Positions 1 to 9,854 of a stretch of DNA of 39,618 nt are shown in pieces. The stretch covers positions 1 through 39,618 of the forward strand of contig NZ_NJAG01000020.1 in the NCBI RefSeq assembly GCF_002872335.1, read 5' to 3'. The position numbers and the translations under genes are program-made. This stretch comes from Siphonobacter sp. BAB-5405. Lineage in GTDB: Bacteria; Bacteroidota; Bacteroidia; Cytophagales; Spirosomataceae. Positions within the stretch are counted from its first letter, which is position 1. The number at the start of each line of letters is the position of its first letter. The notes beneath the pieces were generated by a model that was not told the DNA's origin, made no database searches, and was given only the letters and a program-made list of their open reading frames with translations.

Positions 1-1299
1 GGCACCGGATATGTCGGCCTGGTTACAGGCACGTGCTTTGCTGAAACTGGAAACCAGGTTACCTGCGTAGACATTGATTCCCGCAAAATTGAAAAGATGC
101 GTAGTGGCATCATCCCCATTTACGAACCAGGTCTGGAAGAACTCTTCCTGCGAAACACCAATGAAGGTCGCCTCAAATTCACTACTTCATTAGCGGAAGG
201 CATCGAAGGAGCAGAAGTGATCTTTCTGGCCCTGCCCACGCCTCCGGGTGAAGATGGCTCGGCTGACCTTAAGTACATTCTGGGCGTGGCCAAGGATCTG
301 GGTCCGTTGTTGAGTCAGTACGCCGTCATCATTGACAAATCGACCGTACCCGTGGGTACGGCCGAGAAAGTACGGGCGGCCATTGCCGAGAACGCTCAGG
401 TGGACTTCGACGTGATCTCCAACCCGGAGTTCTTACGCGAAGGCGTGGCCGTGGAAGACTTCATGAAGCCCGATCGCGTGGTGATTGGCACGACTTCCGA
501 GAAAGCCAAAGCGGTGATGAACCGGCTGTACGCTCCGCTGGTGCGGCAGGGCAACCCGATCATCTTCATGGATGAGCGTTCGGCCGAGATGACCAAGTAC
601 GCAGCCAACGCGTTTCTGGCCGTCAAGATCACGTTTATGAACGAGATTGCCAACCTCTGCGAGAAAGTGGGAGCCAACGTCGATGACATTCGTCGCGGGA
701 TTGGTACCGACAGCCGGATTGGTAAACGCTTTTTGTTTGCGGGAATTGGTTACGGGGGCTCGTGCTTCCCCAAAGATGTACAGGCCCTGCACAAAACTTC
801 CAAGGATTACGACTACGACTTCAGTATCTTACAGTCGGTGATGACGGTCAACGAAGATCAGAAGACCAAGCTGATTCCGCACGTACTGGATTATTTCGGC
901 GGGGACGTGAAAGGCAAGACGATTGCCATCTGGGGTCTGGCGTTTAAACCCTACACCGATGACATCCGGGAAGCCCCGGCTTTGTACAACATCCGGGAGC
1001 TGATTGCTCAGGGAGCTCACATCAAAGCCTACGATCCCGAGGCGATGGAAAACGTAGCGAATCTGTCGGACATTGGCTCGAAGGTCACCTTCACCAAGGA
1101 TGCCTACTCGGCCCTGGTGGATGCGGACGCGTTGATGATCATGACCGAGTGGCCGCAGTTCCGCACGCCAGAGTTTGAGAAGATGGAAAGCCGCTTGAAG
1201 AACAAAGTGATCTTTGACGGACGCAACGTCTATGAGCTCGAGGACATGCAGGAGAAGGGCTACACCTATTACTCCATCGGTCGCGAAAAAGTTAATTAA
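1..1299 (+). CDS. ugd: UDP-glucose 6-dehydrogenase, 5' end cut by window edge
   Basis: This enzyme oxidises UDP-glucose to UDP-glucuronate in two NAD-dependent steps in the cytoplasm, feeding polysaccharide precursor synthesis. The frame is open from base 1, where it encodes GTGYVGL, the end of the N-terminal Rossmann glycine loop, so only about the first 7-10 residues are missing; the ATG at 97 is internal. Also visible are the NPEFLREG motif, the central helical domain, the catalytic cysteine motif GGSCFPKDV, and the C-terminal UDP-binding domain beginning near AIWGLAFKP. The visible part is 432 residues, normal for the family. The next gene uses its product as substrate and lies 62 nt downstream, so the two probably form a UDP-xylose pathway unit. 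Identification is firm; only the true start is unseen. Confidence 0.96.
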   Translation, partial: GTGYVGLVTGTCFAETGNQVTCVDIDSRKIEKMRSGIIPIYEPGLEELFLRNTNEGRLKFTTSLAEGIEGAEVIFLALPTPPGEDGSADLKYILGVAKDLGPLLSQYAVIIDKSTVPVGTAEKVRAAIAENAQVDFDVISNPEFLREGVAVEDFMKPDRVVIGTTSEKAKAVMNRLYAPLVRQGNPIIFMDERSAEMTKYAANAFLAVKITFMNEIANLCEKVGANVDDIRRGIGTDSRIGKRFLFAGIGYGGSCFPKDVQALHKTSKDYDYDFSILQSVMTVNEDQKTKLIPHVLDYFGGDVKGKTIAIWGLAFKPYTDDIREAPALYNIRELIAQGAHIKAYDPEAMENVANLSDIGSKVTFTKDAYSALVDADALMIMTEWPQFRTPEFEKMESRLKNKVIFDGRNVYELEDMQEKGYTYYSIGREKVN

Positions 1300-1361
1300 T
1301 CGATTCAAGAGAGGGAAGAACTACACATCTTTCCTCTTTTTTATATACTACTCACCTTTGT

Positions 1362-2369
1362 ATGAAACGTGTACTCATCACCGGAGCAGCCGGATTTCTG
1401 GGATCCCATTTGTGTGATCGCTTTATTAAAGAAGGCTACTACGTCATTGGGATGGATAACCTGGTAACAGGTGATCTCAAAAACATCGAACACCTTCGAT
1501 CCCTTCCTACGTTTGAATTCATTCACCACGATGTATCCAACTACATTGATGTGCCGGGTGAACTGGATTACATTCTACACTTTGCCAGTCCGGCCAGTCC
1601 GATTGACTACCTGAAAATTCCGATTCAAACGCTGAAAGTAGGCTCACTGGGCACGCACAACTGTCTGGGACTGGCTAAAGCCAAAGGTGCTCGCATTCTG
1701 GTGGCATCAACCTCGGAAGTATACGGTGACCCGCTGGTGCACCCGCAGACGGAAGATTACTGGGGCCACGTAAACCCCATTGGTCCTCGTGGCGTATACG
1801 ACGAAGCCAAACGTTTTCAGGAGGCCATCACGATGGCTTACCACCGGTACCACGGCGTAGAAACGCGGATCATTCGTATTTTCAATACTTACGGTCCCCG
1901 GATGCGACTCAATGACGGTCGCGTGTTGCCCGCCTTCATTGGTCAGGCACTACGGGGTGAAGATTTGACGGTATTCGGCGATGGTTCACAAACCCGCTCG
2001 TTCTGTTACGTGGACGATTTAGTAGAAGGAATTTATCGCTTGCTGATGAGTGATTACGCCGAGCCCGTAAACATCGGTAACCCGGTCGAAATCACCATCA
2101 AGCAATTTGGTGAAGAAATCATCAAATTGACGGGTACCAAGCAACAGCTGGTTCTGAAGCCCCTGCCGCAGGATGATCCAAAGCAGCGTCGTCCGGACAT
2201 TACCCGGGCTCAGCAAATCCTGGGCTGGGAGCCGCAGGTGACCCGCGAAGAAGGATTGCGTCGTACGTACGAATACTTCAAAAGCCTGCCCGAAGAAGAA
2301 CTCTATAAAGCAGCCAACTACCGTTTCGGTACGCCCTATCAGGAAGGCAGCCACACGGTAAGCAAATAA
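1362..2369 (+). CDS. UDP-glucuronate decarboxylase (UDP-xylose synthase)
   Basis: A short-chain dehydrogenase/reductase of the extended type that decarboxylates UDP-glucuronate to UDP-xylose using tightly bound NAD. The N-terminus has the glycine-rich loop [11 protein letters not shown]. The catalytic tyrosine-lysine pair lies in the YDEAKR motif near residue 145, preceded by the serine region STSEVYGDP. The motif [10 protein letters not shown] and the block RRPDITRA are typical of UXS proteins. Length is 335 residues. The start at MKRVLITG is fixed by the Rossmann fold beginning at once. The element CACCTTTG, a one-base mismatch to the Bacteroidota -7 element, ends two bases before the ATG, so a leaderless or near-leaderless transcript is possible. 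It follows UDP-glucose dehydrogenase, matching pathway order. Confidence 0.94.
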   Translation: MKRVLITGAAGFLGSHLCDRFIKEGYYVIGMDNLVTGDLKNIEHLRSLPTFEFIHHDVSNYIDVPGELDYILHFASPASPIDYLKIPIQTLKVGSLGTHNCLGLAKAKGARILVASTSEVYGDPLVHPQTEDYWGHVNPIGPRGVYDEAKRFQEAITMAYHRYHGVETRIIRIFNTYGPRMRLNDGRVLPAFIGQALRGEDLTVFGDGSQTRSFCYVDDLVEGIYRLLMSDYAEPVNIGNPVEITIKQFGEEIIKLTGTKQQLVLKPLPQDDPKQRRPDITRAQQILGWEPQVTREEGLRRTYEYFKSLPEEELYKAANYRFGTPYQEGSHTVSK

Positions 2370-2382
2370 GATAGATGCTTAT

Positions 2383-2424
2383 AAAAAGAAAATCGCCCGT
2401 TGGAAGACGGGCGATTTTCTTTTT
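2383..2424. terminator. Bidirectional terminator hairpin
   Basis: A perfect 18-bp inverted repeat (arms 2383-2400 and 2407-2424) with a 6-nt loop. The A-rich left arm and T-rich right arm let it work in both directions. It sits between two convergent genes that end at 2369 and 2436. Confidence 0.93.
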
Positions 2425-2435
2425 ACTGCAATGAA

Positions 2436-3587
2436 TTAATGATTACCGTTCATTCGCTGGGGAAGGGGGTGACCATTGCGGACCGGACTACTCTCCAGTC
2501 GAGCTTCTCGGGAGACCTCGGAAGACGGAAGTTCGGTCAATGCGTATAAGTGCTGGCGAAGTCGGTTCCGACGTTCAGTCAGGTCCGTCAGCGGCGTCAG
2601 GAAGCTAAGTTTGTTTTCGAGCGTTCCTTTCTGAATCAGATGCTCGGAAAGACTGCCTTCGATCTCAGCCAAACGTTGTTGTTTCTGCAGGCGGAGTTTG
2701 CGTAAACGCTTGAGTTTCGGCCCCGCCTGTAACCAGCGGAACCAGAAGCCCTGAAGAATCGGGAAGGACACGCCCAGACATACGGCACCGGCTACGGCAA
2801 ACAGCACGCCCGACAGTACAAACGAAGCCAGGGCAAACGGACTCGTGACCAGCCCCTGATTAAGTACATCCACCTGCTGCATCTGCTTTTCAACCTGCAA
2901 AATGGCCGAAGCTGAGGTTTGATCGGCCTGCTGTAATTGCAGGTTTTTGATGTTTTGGGTAATGGCCTGCTTCATTTTATCTGTACGATAGGCTTCGTAC
3001 CGGAACCAGCCCAATACAAACAGCGTCAGTACGGAAAAGATAGCCAGAGTAATTTTGAATGAAGCGTACAGCTTCTGACTCTTCTCCTGATTCTGCAGGT
3101 ACGGTCCTTCGATCAATCGATCGTAGACCGGTTTCAACAATACCGACACCATCGCCAGACCTACGGCGAAAAACCAGGCTTCCGTCGTATTCCGGATATT
3201 GAGGGCATAGGCTACAATCTCGTGCGAAATGATCAGGTCACCCGCTACGAAGGAAAGGCCCGCTACGAAATACAGCAGTCCCGCAAACAGCGAGTACTTC
3301 GGAGCCGCTTTCTTGTATCGCTCTTCCAGCGAAGCAATATCGGCTTCCGTTTCGCTGACGCTCTGATTTTGGCGGGCAACGTCTTTATTGATACTGTCGA
3401 TCTTCACCAGATGCTGTTGCAGCGATCCATACGTTTGTTGCTGATCCTGGCGGGTTTGCCGGATTTCCGTATCAAGTTCCTGTATTTCCTGCTGGATGAA
3501 GGTACGCTGGTGCTGAAGTCGGTCCGACTCGGGCTGATGAGGGGGTTGGAATGAGTTGCCTTCGGGATGGATGGGTTCCTGTGCCAT
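2436..3587 (-). CDS. Coiled-coil membrane protein, function unknown
   Basis: I do not recognise a functional family. The 383-residue protein has a hydrophilic N-terminus with heptad-like Gln/Glu-rich helices (about residues 20-90). Two hydrophobic segments lie near 100-130 and 135-155, a third near 180-200 is followed by a short helical stretch, and a fourth lies near 253-280. A basic coiled-coil tail (about 290-350, rich in Lys/Arg/Gln/Leu) follows, then a disordered end. This layout, four membrane helices flanked by coiled coils, recalls DUF4407-type proteins, but I cannot confirm the match. No signal peptide is seen; the start at 3587 is the first in-frame Met. It shares the bidirectional terminator with the UDP-xylose synthase gene and is probably monocistronic. 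Confidence 0.75.
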   Translation of the reverse strand: MAQEPIHPEGNSFQPPHQPESDRLQHQRTFIQQEIQELDTEIRQTRQDQQQTYGSLQQHLVKIDSINKDVARQNQSVSETEADIASLEERYKKAAPKYSLFAGLLYFVAGLSFVAGDLIISHEIVAYALNIRNTTEAWFFAVGLAMVSVLLKPVYDRLIEGPYLQNQEKSQKLYASFKITLAIFSVLTLFVLGWFRYEAYRTDKMKQAITQNIKNLQLQQADQTSASAILQVEKQMQQVDVLNQGLVTSPFALASFVLSGVLFAVAGAVCLGVSFPILQGFWFRWLQAGPKLKRLRKLRLQKQQRLAEIEGSLSEHLIQKGTLENKLSFLTPLTDLTERRNRLRQHLYALTELPSSEVSREARLESSPVRNGHPLPQRMNGNH

Positions 3588-3810
3588 TCGTTTCTACAAT
3601 TAATACATGGGTTAAGATTCCTTCTGAAGAATCAGAAGAAAAAAGGCCAATAGTAAAAAAGTAGAGTTGTTTCGTAGAAAAACTAAGCTATGGGTTGGGA
3701 ACAAGATCCGGGATTAGGCACATCCGTACCTATACCAACGTAAAAAGCGTCGGTTGCGTTGACTTCACAGGAAAAAAATATCAGTACGGTGTGAAAAAAT
3801 GCAGTAAAAC

Positions 3811-4440
3811 TTACGCCGTAAAGAGCTGTTTGAGCACCGTCCACAGGGCTTTTTTCTTGGCTTTATCTTCGTGCAAATCTTTCAGATGATCCACCATAAC
3901 GAAGTTGATCTCTTCAACGGGGCGTATCTGGTACGGCATCAGAAATACCTGAATGCCCATTTTTTTGAGCGGCACACCGAAACTAAGCACGTGATGAACC
4001 GCCTTGCTACTCAGCAAAGACTGGTACTGAGACAACAGCGTTTGTGAAACATCCAGTAAATCGATAGTCTCCAGTGAAAGCCCAACGGATTTAAGGATGT
4101 TTTGCAGCAAATCGAGGTCCTTCTCACTCGGATTGTCTGTAAGTACCAGAAGTTGATGCTGGAAACGGAGGGGAGCAGGTTCCGGCGTTTGAACCGGAGC
4201 TGGTTTTTCGGTGGGCGGTACCACCACGGGTGTGGGGGGTGGTAGAGCAGGTTCCTGTACCTCTGGAGTCGGCTGGGGAGCTTCGACGGGAACGGCCGCT
4301 ACCGGAACGGCTGTTTGTGGTACCGCCTGAAGGGGTTCAGCCACCGGCCTAGCTGGAACGTACTCCGACGGAATTAAAAAAAGTTGTTCGTCGAAAAAAA
4401 GCTGTTGCAGGAATACCGGGTCAGGTGAACTGTTCATCAT
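3811..4440 (-). CDS. Hypothetical protein with Pro-rich linker and compact C-terminal domain
   Basis: The 209-residue protein has three parts. A short N-terminal segment (about 1-30) resembles a binding peptide. A Pro/Ala/Val/Glu-rich linker (about 30-90) is low in complexity and probably disordered. A folded C-terminal domain (about 93-209) starts LLVLTDNPSEKDLDLL and ends with an Asp-Leu, Lys-rich, Ala-Leu-Trp pattern. That C-terminal layout is reminiscent of the psi subunit (HolD) of the proteobacterial DNA polymerase III clamp loader, which also has a flexible N-terminus. This is pattern resemblance only, not a homology result. Two adjacent Met codons at 4440 and 4437 make the exact start uncertain by one codon. 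Confidence 0.8.
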   Translation of the reverse strand: MMNSSPDPVFLQQLFFDEQLFLIPSEYVPARPVAEPLQAVPQTAVPVAAVPVEAPQPTPEVQEPALPPPTPVVVPPTEKPAPVQTPEPAPLRFQHQLLVLTDNPSEKDLDLLQNILKSVGLSLETIDLLDVSQTLLSQYQSLLSSKAVHHVLSFGVPLKKMGIQVFLMPYQIRPVEEINFVMVDHLKDLHEDKAKKKALWTVLKQLFTA

Positions 4441-4886
4441 GGTTCAAAAATACGGCTTCCCGATCAACTACTTATCATAGATACCTGATAAAATCAACTT
4501 GCAGACCAGAATCTGTACACGGGTGAATAGTTAACAGGCCTATCCCCAATTCTTTTAGCTTCTCTTCACTTCGTGGGTGAAATCCTGATCAGCCTTCGTG
4601 TTATAGGTGCCATTTCTCCGCGTTTTCTTCAACAACCGATTCTGCATTCAAGGCCCTGACCTGCTCTAAATTCACGGAAAATCATTGAAGTTTTACCTGT
4701 GATTCATAGCTCCAAAACTGGCTTCGATACGAAGTGTGCAATAGTATATTAAAATAATGAAACGTATAGTCAAGGTTAAAATCTTATCAAATTAAATAAT
4801 ATAATTCATTTTATTATTTAAATAATCCTATTACTTTTCAGTCAGGATGAAAAGATCTATTTACCTTTTACTAACTAAGTGTATAT
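4441..4886. other. Intergenic region upstream of susC with an AT-rich palindrome
   Basis: No gene is seen in this 446-bp gap. Its last 150 bases are very AT-rich. It contains a perfect 10-bp inverted repeat (arms 4792-4801 and 4812-4821, spacer 10 nt) that could be a regulator site or RNA hairpin ahead of the SusC gene. A near-match to the Bacteroidota -7 element (TACCTTTT, 4862-4869) lies about 17 nt before the first ATG at 4887. No strong -33 element was found at the usual spacing. Confidence 0.4.
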
Positions 4887-7800
4887 ATGACACAATTGCT
4901 TCTACTTGAAACGATGCGAGAAAAAGTCCTTCATTTTTGGTCTTACCTGTTTTTTGAACGCAGGTTAAAAATGGTTCAGCCCTTGGTAATTCTATTAGGC
5001 CTATGTACCGCTCTACCCGCGTTCGCCCAAACAACAGTGCGAGGAAAAATTACGGACGACGCCGGCACTGCTCTGGTCGGAGCGAGTGTGGTCATCAAAG
5101 GGACTTCGCAGGGAGAGCTCACGAATAAAAACGGCGAGTATACCATCACGATCCCTTCTGGTACCACCGATCCTACACTGAGTATTTCGTTCATTGGGTA
5201 CATGCGTCGGGAAATTCCGATTGGTAATCAGACGACCATCAATGTCACCCTGGAGACCGACAACGCGATGCTTTCGGAAGTCGTAGTGGTTGGCTACGGT
5301 ACGCAAAGGGCTGGAGATATTACCAGCTCGGTGGCTTCCGTGAAGGCGGAAAATTTCGTGAAGGGTCCGGTTCGGGATGCCGGGCAACTTTTGCAGGGAA
5401 AAGTAGCGGGTCTGACGATTGGTACGCCCAGCGGTAACCCAACGTCCGGCTCGCAGATTGTATTACGAGGCAACACGACCCTGTTTGGAGCCAATACTGA
5501 TCCGCTGATTATTATTGATGGGGTACCGGGAAATCTGAATACCGTAGCTCCGGAAGACATCGAGTCCATTGATGTCCTGAAAGATGGATCGGCCGCCGCT
5601 ATTTACGGCGTTCGGGGTACGAATGGGGTCGTAATTATCACCACGAAGCGACCAAAAGCGGCCGAAACCAACGTGGTCGAGTACAGTGGCAACGTAAGTA
5701 TCCAGTCCGTCGCCCGCAAACTTGATTTGTTAACGGCTCAGGACTATCGCAGTCAGATTGCAGCGGGTACCCGGGATGCCTCCTGGGATTTGGGAGGAGA
5801 TACGGACTGGCTTCGGGAAATCTCCCGAACGCCCGTTACGAACATTCATAACCTGACCTTCCGGGGTGGCAGCAGTACCACCAATTACATTGCCTCCGTC
5901 AACTATCGGTACCTCGAAGGGATTTTCAAGAAATCGGATAACCGGACGTTCACGGGACGAATCGACGTCAACCACAGCATGTTTAATAAAAAGCTGGTGC
6001 TGAATCTGAGCCTGTTGAGCCAGCTCAACCGCTTCACGCAAACGGCCGATGGTGGAACCTTCAATGGGTATACCTATCGGCAGGCCGTCATCCGCAACCC
6101 AACGTCTCCGGTTTACGATCAGAATGGAAACTGGTTTGAGCAGCCCGGTAACTTCAATTACGAAAACCCGCTAGCCCGTTTATACGAAACCGACGGGCTG
6201 ACCCGCAATGCGGATGCCCGGTTAATTGCCAACATCACGTACAATCCCATCAAGGATTTGCGGCTGAATGCTTTAGTTTCTTACAGTCGGAATAACAACA
6301 ATGCGGGCTATGCGGAAACGAAACGACACATCTCAACCGTCCGGGATAATCGCAATGGATACGCCGCCATTGGAAGCTCGCTCAACATCACCCGATTACT
6401 CGAAACAACTGCCGAATACTCGAAGCAAATCGGTCTAAACCGCTTCACGTTGCTGGGCGGCTATGGGTATCAGGAAAATGAGTTTGAAAGCAGTTTTATG
6501 CAAAACTTCAATTTCCCGACGGACATCTTCAGCTACCACAACATGGCTCTGGGCAAAGCTCTGGCCGAAGGAAAAGCAAACATGGGTTCGAGTAAAAACG
6601 TAACCAACCTGATCAGTTTCTTTTCCCGGTTATCGTACAGTTACGATGATCGTTACTTATTAATGGCGAGTGTGCGGCACGAAGGGGCGAGTCAGTTGTA
6701 CGGAGCCAAACGTCCCTGGGGAACCTTCATGGCGGGTTCCGTGGGCTGGCGGATTACGAACGAGGCCTTCATGAAAAACCAGACGATTTTCGATGATCTG
6801 AAGCTTCGGGCCGGGTACGGCGTGACGGGTAACCCGCCTTCATCCTCGTTTCTAAGTCAGGCCTTGCTAGGGTACGGTGGGTTCATTTACTCAAATGGCG
6901 AATGGGTGCGGTCACTGGGGCCGGTCACCAACCCTAACCCGAATCTTCGCTGGGAAGAAAAACATGAGACAAACATTGGATTAGACTTCTCGCTCAGGAA
7001 AGGTCGCATTAGCGGACAGGTGGATTATTACGTACGGCGAATCAAAGGCTTGCTTTACGACTACCAGGTGCCCAGTCCGCCCAATCTGTTTACATCTACG
7101 CGAGCGAACGTAGGAGTTATGGAAAACAAAGGACTGGAAGTACTGGTCAATTTTGTGCCCGTAAAAAACAAGGATTTCGAGTGGACGACTACGTTTCTGT
7201 TTTCCACCAACGGTAACAAACTGGTCAGCTTGTCCAACGACCTGTACCAAACGACCAACGATTACTTCACCACCGGAGGGACCGGCGAACCAATTCAGAC
7301 GTTCACCAACATTGTCTTTATCGGCAAAGGCATTGGTGACTTCTACGGCTTTAAAGTCGTGGATATCGACGAAAGCGGAAAGTGGATTTACGAAAACAAA
7401 AACGGTGAGCGGGTAGGCTACAACGACTTTGGCCATTCGTTCGAAGACAAACGGGTACTGGGCAATGGTCTGCCGAAATACTACGGCGGCTGGAATAACA
7501 ACCTGCGGTACAAAAACTTCGATTTATCGGTTACGATGCGGGGAGCCTTTGCTTACCAGATTCTGAATTTTCAGCGGATGTACCTGGAAAATCCGACGAT
7601 TGTCAACTACAACCGTCTGAAATCATCGACTGAAAAAGTGTACGGAAAAGCAGTCCTGACGGCTCCGCTCGAATACAACAGCTACTACATCGAAAACGGC
7701 GATTTCTGGAAGATTGACAACATTACCGCGGGCTATAATTTCAATCCCAAGATCAAGAACATCCAGCGAGCCCGCGTATTCCTTTCTACGCTGAATACGC

Positions 7801-7928
7801 TCACCATTACGGGTTACAAGGGAATTGATCCCGAAGTAAACCGGAGCGGATTAAGCCCCGGCAGCGACGACCGCGATAAATATCCCACGACTCGGACGTT
7901 CACCGCTGGTATCAACTTAACATTCTAA
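4887..7928 (+). CDS. SusC/RagA-family TonB-linked outer membrane transporter
   Basis: An outer-membrane beta-barrel that imports an oligosaccharide, peptide or other nutrient together with its SusD partner, powered by TonB. A hydrophobic signal segment ends at AFA, with cleavage probably before Gln48. A carboxypeptidase-regulatory-like domain follows (about 50-130), then VVVGYGTQ and the plug domain (about 140-250) with IDGVPGNLNTVAPEDIESI and GVRGTNGVVIITTK. The rest is the long barrel ending in a terminal aromatic residue (INLTF). Length (1013 residues) is normal. The start is ambiguous: ATGs at 4887, 4914 and 4971 all precede the signal sequence. SusD follows 11 nt downstream. No glycoside hydrolase, peptidase or dedicated regulator is next to the pair, so the substrate cannot be inferred. 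Confidence 0.95.
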   Translation: MTQLLLLETMREKVLHFWSYLFFERRLKMVQPLVILLGLCTALPAFAQTTVRGKITDDAGTALVGASVVIKGTSQGELTNKNGEYTITIPSGTTDPTLSISFIGYMRREIPIGNQTTINVTLETDNAMLSEVVVVGYGTQRAGDITSSVASVKAENFVKGPVRDAGQLLQGKVAGLTIGTPSGNPTSGSQIVLRGNTTLFGANTDPLIIIDGVPGNLNTVAPEDIESIDVLKDGSAAAIYGVRGTNGVVIITTKRPKAAETNVVEYSGNVSIQSVARKLDLLTAQDYRSQIAAGTRDASWDLGGDTDWLREISRTPVTNIHNLTFRGGSSTTNYIASVNYRYLEGIFKKSDNRTFTGRIDVNHSMFNKKLVLNLSLLSQLNRFTQTADGGTFNGYTYRQAVIRNPTSPVYDQNGNWFEQPGNFNYENPLARLYETDGLTRNADARLIANITYNPIKDLRLNALVSYSRNNNNAGYAETKRHISTVRDNRNGYAAIGSSLNITRLLETTAEYSKQIGLNRFTLLGGYGYQENEFESSFMQNFNFPTDIFSYHNMALGKALAEGKANMGSSKNVTNLISFFSRLSYSYDDRYLLMASVRHEGASQLYGAKRPWGTFMAGSVGWRITNEAFMKNQTIFDDLKLRAGYGVTGNPPSSSFLSQALLGYGGFIYSNGEWVRSLGPVTNPNPNLRWEEKHETNIGLDFSLRKGRISGQVDYYVRRIKGLLYDYQVPSPPNLFTSTRANVGVMENKGLEVLVNFVPVKNKDFEWTTTFLFSTNGNKLVSLSNDLYQTTNDYFTTGGTGEPIQTFTNIVFIGKGIGDFYGFKVVDIDESGKWIYENKNGERVGYNDFGHSFEDKRVLGNGLPKYYGGWNNNLRYKNFDLSVTMRGAFAYQILNFQRMYLENPTIVNYNRLKSSTEKVYGKAVLTAPLEYNSYYIENGDFWKIDNITAGYNFNPKIKNIQRARVFLSTLNTLTITGYKGIDPEVNRSGLSPGSDDRDKYPTTRTFTAGINLTF

Positions 7929-7939
7929 ATCTGAACTTC

Positions 7940-9565
7940 ATGAAAAAGATATTCATACCTAAACTGCTGGCTTCTTTGTTCGTCATCGGAACGCTTCCGG
8001 GGTGTACAGACCTGAAGGACGAAGCCTACACCACCATTATTGCCAGCAAATTCAATCCTACCCAAAATGACATCGCGGCCATCACCGGAGCGGCGTATTC
8101 AAACTGGCGGTTTGTTATGCTCGACTGGGACGGTTACTGGCGGGCTCAGGAATTGAGTGCCGATCAGGAGGTCATACCGGGAAGACCTAATGGCTGGGTG
8201 GATGGAGGCGTCTACCGCCGTATTCATGAACACAAATGGACGTCGGAAGAGGGAATTGTCAGAAACACCTGGACCCGGACGTATGCGGGCATCACGAACT
8301 GCAATCGGATCATTTATCAGATTGAATCAAACCTGATTCCGGTAGGCGAAAGCAAAAATGCCGTCTTAGCCGAATTGAAAGTGTTGCGGGCATCTTATTA
8401 CTACATCCTGCTGGATATGTTTGGCAACGTACCCCTGGTGACGCAGTTCGATTTACCGGAAGGATTCTTACCGAAACAAAGCACCCGGAAGGAAATATAC
8501 GACTTTGTGGTGAAGGAAATTGAGTCAAATATTGCCCTGTTAAGTACGAAGAACGACGTTTCCACATACGGCAAATTCAACCAGTGGGCTGCTTATACGC
8601 TGCTGGCCAAAGTGTACCTGAACGCGGAAGTATATGCCGGTACGCCCCAATGGCAAAAAGCAGCCGATGCGGCCGACAAGGTGATCGCTTCCGGATTATT
8701 TACCCTGGAGAGCAACCAGAAAAATGTATTTCTTACCGAAAACCAGAATTCGAAAGAAATTGTCTGGGCCTTTCCGCTGGACGAGAAATACACGAATAAC
8801 TGGAATGCTTTCGATCTGCACATGCAAAGCCTCTCGCCCGAAAATCAGGCGACGTATAATCTGAGAAGTGCTCCCTGGGGTGGCATGAGTGCTATTCCCC
8901 AATTCATTAGCTCCTTCGACAAGGACGATGTGCGGATGAAACAGAACTGGATCCAGGGACCGCAGTACTCTTCAAGTGGCGTTCCCTTAATCTGTACGAT
9001 GGGTTCCTTTAAAGATAAGCCGCTGAACTACATCAACGAGGTGCCCAGTATTGCCGGAGCCGAATCTGTGCACGGCTACAGGCTGGGTAAATTTGAAATC
9101 AAGCTGGGAGCCGAAGTGCAGCTCAGTAATGATTTCCCCATCTTTCGTTACGCGGACGTACTTTTTATTAAAGCCGAAAGTCTGCTTCGCTTAGGCCGGG
9201 CCGACGAGGCGGCTACCCTGGTGACGCAGGTTAGAAAACGGGCCTTCCCCAGTAATCCGGACAAGGCGGTGGTGACCGGAGCCCAACTGCGGGGCGGAAG
9301 TACGTATGCCTACGGAAGAAGAGATACCGCCCAGAGTACGCAGGAAGGCGGCGATGATATAACCTATGGCCGTTTTCTGGACGAACTGGGCTGGGAGTTT
9401 GACCAGGAAGGTCGCCGTCGGCAGGATCTGATTCGGTTTGGCGTGTTCGCTAAAAAATCCTGGCTGTCGCACAGTGCTACCAACGACCTCAGGAAAAACC
9501 TCTTCCCCATTCCGGTGGTGGAAATGAACAAAAACTCCAATCTGCAACAAAATCCGGGTTACTAA
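7940..9565 (+). CDS. SusD/RagB-family surface lipoprotein
   Basis: The substrate-binding lipoprotein that caps the SusC barrel on the cell surface. The signal peptide ends in the lipobox LPGC, placing the lipidated cysteine at residue 22. The body shows the SusD pattern: TPR-like helices (LKVLRASYYYILLDMFGNVPLVTQ is the hallmark segment), then RYADVLFIKAESLLRLG, and the C-terminal block with WEFDQEGRRRQDLIRFG and FPIPVVEMN(K)N near the end. Length is 541 residues. It is translated 11 nt after SusC and surely shares its transcript. A loose hairpin lies just downstream. The nutrient bound is not predictable from sequence alone. Confidence 0.95.
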   Translation: MKKIFIPKLLASLFVIGTLPGCTDLKDEAYTTIIASKFNPTQNDIAAITGAAYSNWRFVMLDWDGYWRAQELSADQEVIPGRPNGWVDGGVYRRIHEHKWTSEEGIVRNTWTRTYAGITNCNRIIYQIESNLIPVGESKNAVLAELKVLRASYYYILLDMFGNVPLVTQFDLPEGFLPKQSTRKEIYDFVVKEIESNIALLSTKNDVSTYGKFNQWAAYTLLAKVYLNAEVYAGTPQWQKAADAADKVIASGLFTLESNQKNVFLTENQNSKEIVWAFPLDEKYTNNWNAFDLHMQSLSPENQATYNLRSAPWGGMSAIPQFISSFDKDDVRMKQNWIQGPQYSSSGVPLICTMGSFKDKPLNYINEVPSIAGAESVHGYRLGKFEIKLGAEVQLSNDFPIFRYADVLFIKAESLLRLGRADEAATLVTQVRKRAFPSNPDKAVVTGAQLRGGSTYAYGRRDTAQSTQEGGDDITYGRFLDELGWEFDQEGRRRQDLIRFGVFAKKSWLSHSATNDLRKNLFPIPVVEMNKNSNLQQNPGY

Positions 9566-9592
9566 AACGAATTTTGTAAAAGACGTGTTCGT

Positions 9593-9631
9593 AGCAAAGA
9601 GGAGCTATCCGCGAGGGTAGTTCCTCTTGCT
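9593..9631 (+). terminator. Possible terminator after the SusCD pair
   Basis: An imperfect hairpin with arms of about 17-18 nt and a 4-nt loop lies 28 nt after the SusD stop codon. There is no strong run of T after it, so it could be a weak terminator or a stabilising 3' structure. Confidence 0.4.
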
Positions 9632-9803
9632 AACTAAAGGCTTTTCCTGGAGCATTGATCCGGAAAAGAACGAGGATCGGATGGATTAGGGGCCCGAGGA
9701 AGAGTAGTGTCTACGTTCGCGAATGAATCAGGTAGAAGGCGTTTGGTCAAAATTAGCAGCCAACCGAGCGTTGTCCATTCGCCTGAAAAGCTCGAAGAAA
9801 GCG

Positions 9804-9847
9804 TATCTTTGCGGCCTCATTCCGAACGTCATCGTCGGTAATTTTTG
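9804..9847 (+). promoter_or_regulatory. Candidate -7 elements upstream of agmatine deiminase
   Basis: Two Bacteroidota-style -7 elements are visible: TATCTTTG at 9804-9811, an exact TAnnTTTG, and TAATTTTTG at 9839-9847, which ends only seven bases before the ATG. No clear -33 TTTG at standard spacing supports either one. Use of the second would give a leader of only a few nucleotides. Confidence 0.35.
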
Positions 9848-9854
9848 TACTTGA

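Noticed and set aside
3695-3889. 64-codon plus-strand frame
   Set aside because: It overlaps the 3' end of the minus-strand gene at 3811-4440 and shows no recognisable protein features.
4887-9565. Polysaccharide utilisation locus with known substrate
   Set aside because: No carbohydrate-active enzyme or dedicated regulator is adjacent, so only a SusC/SusD pair can be stated.
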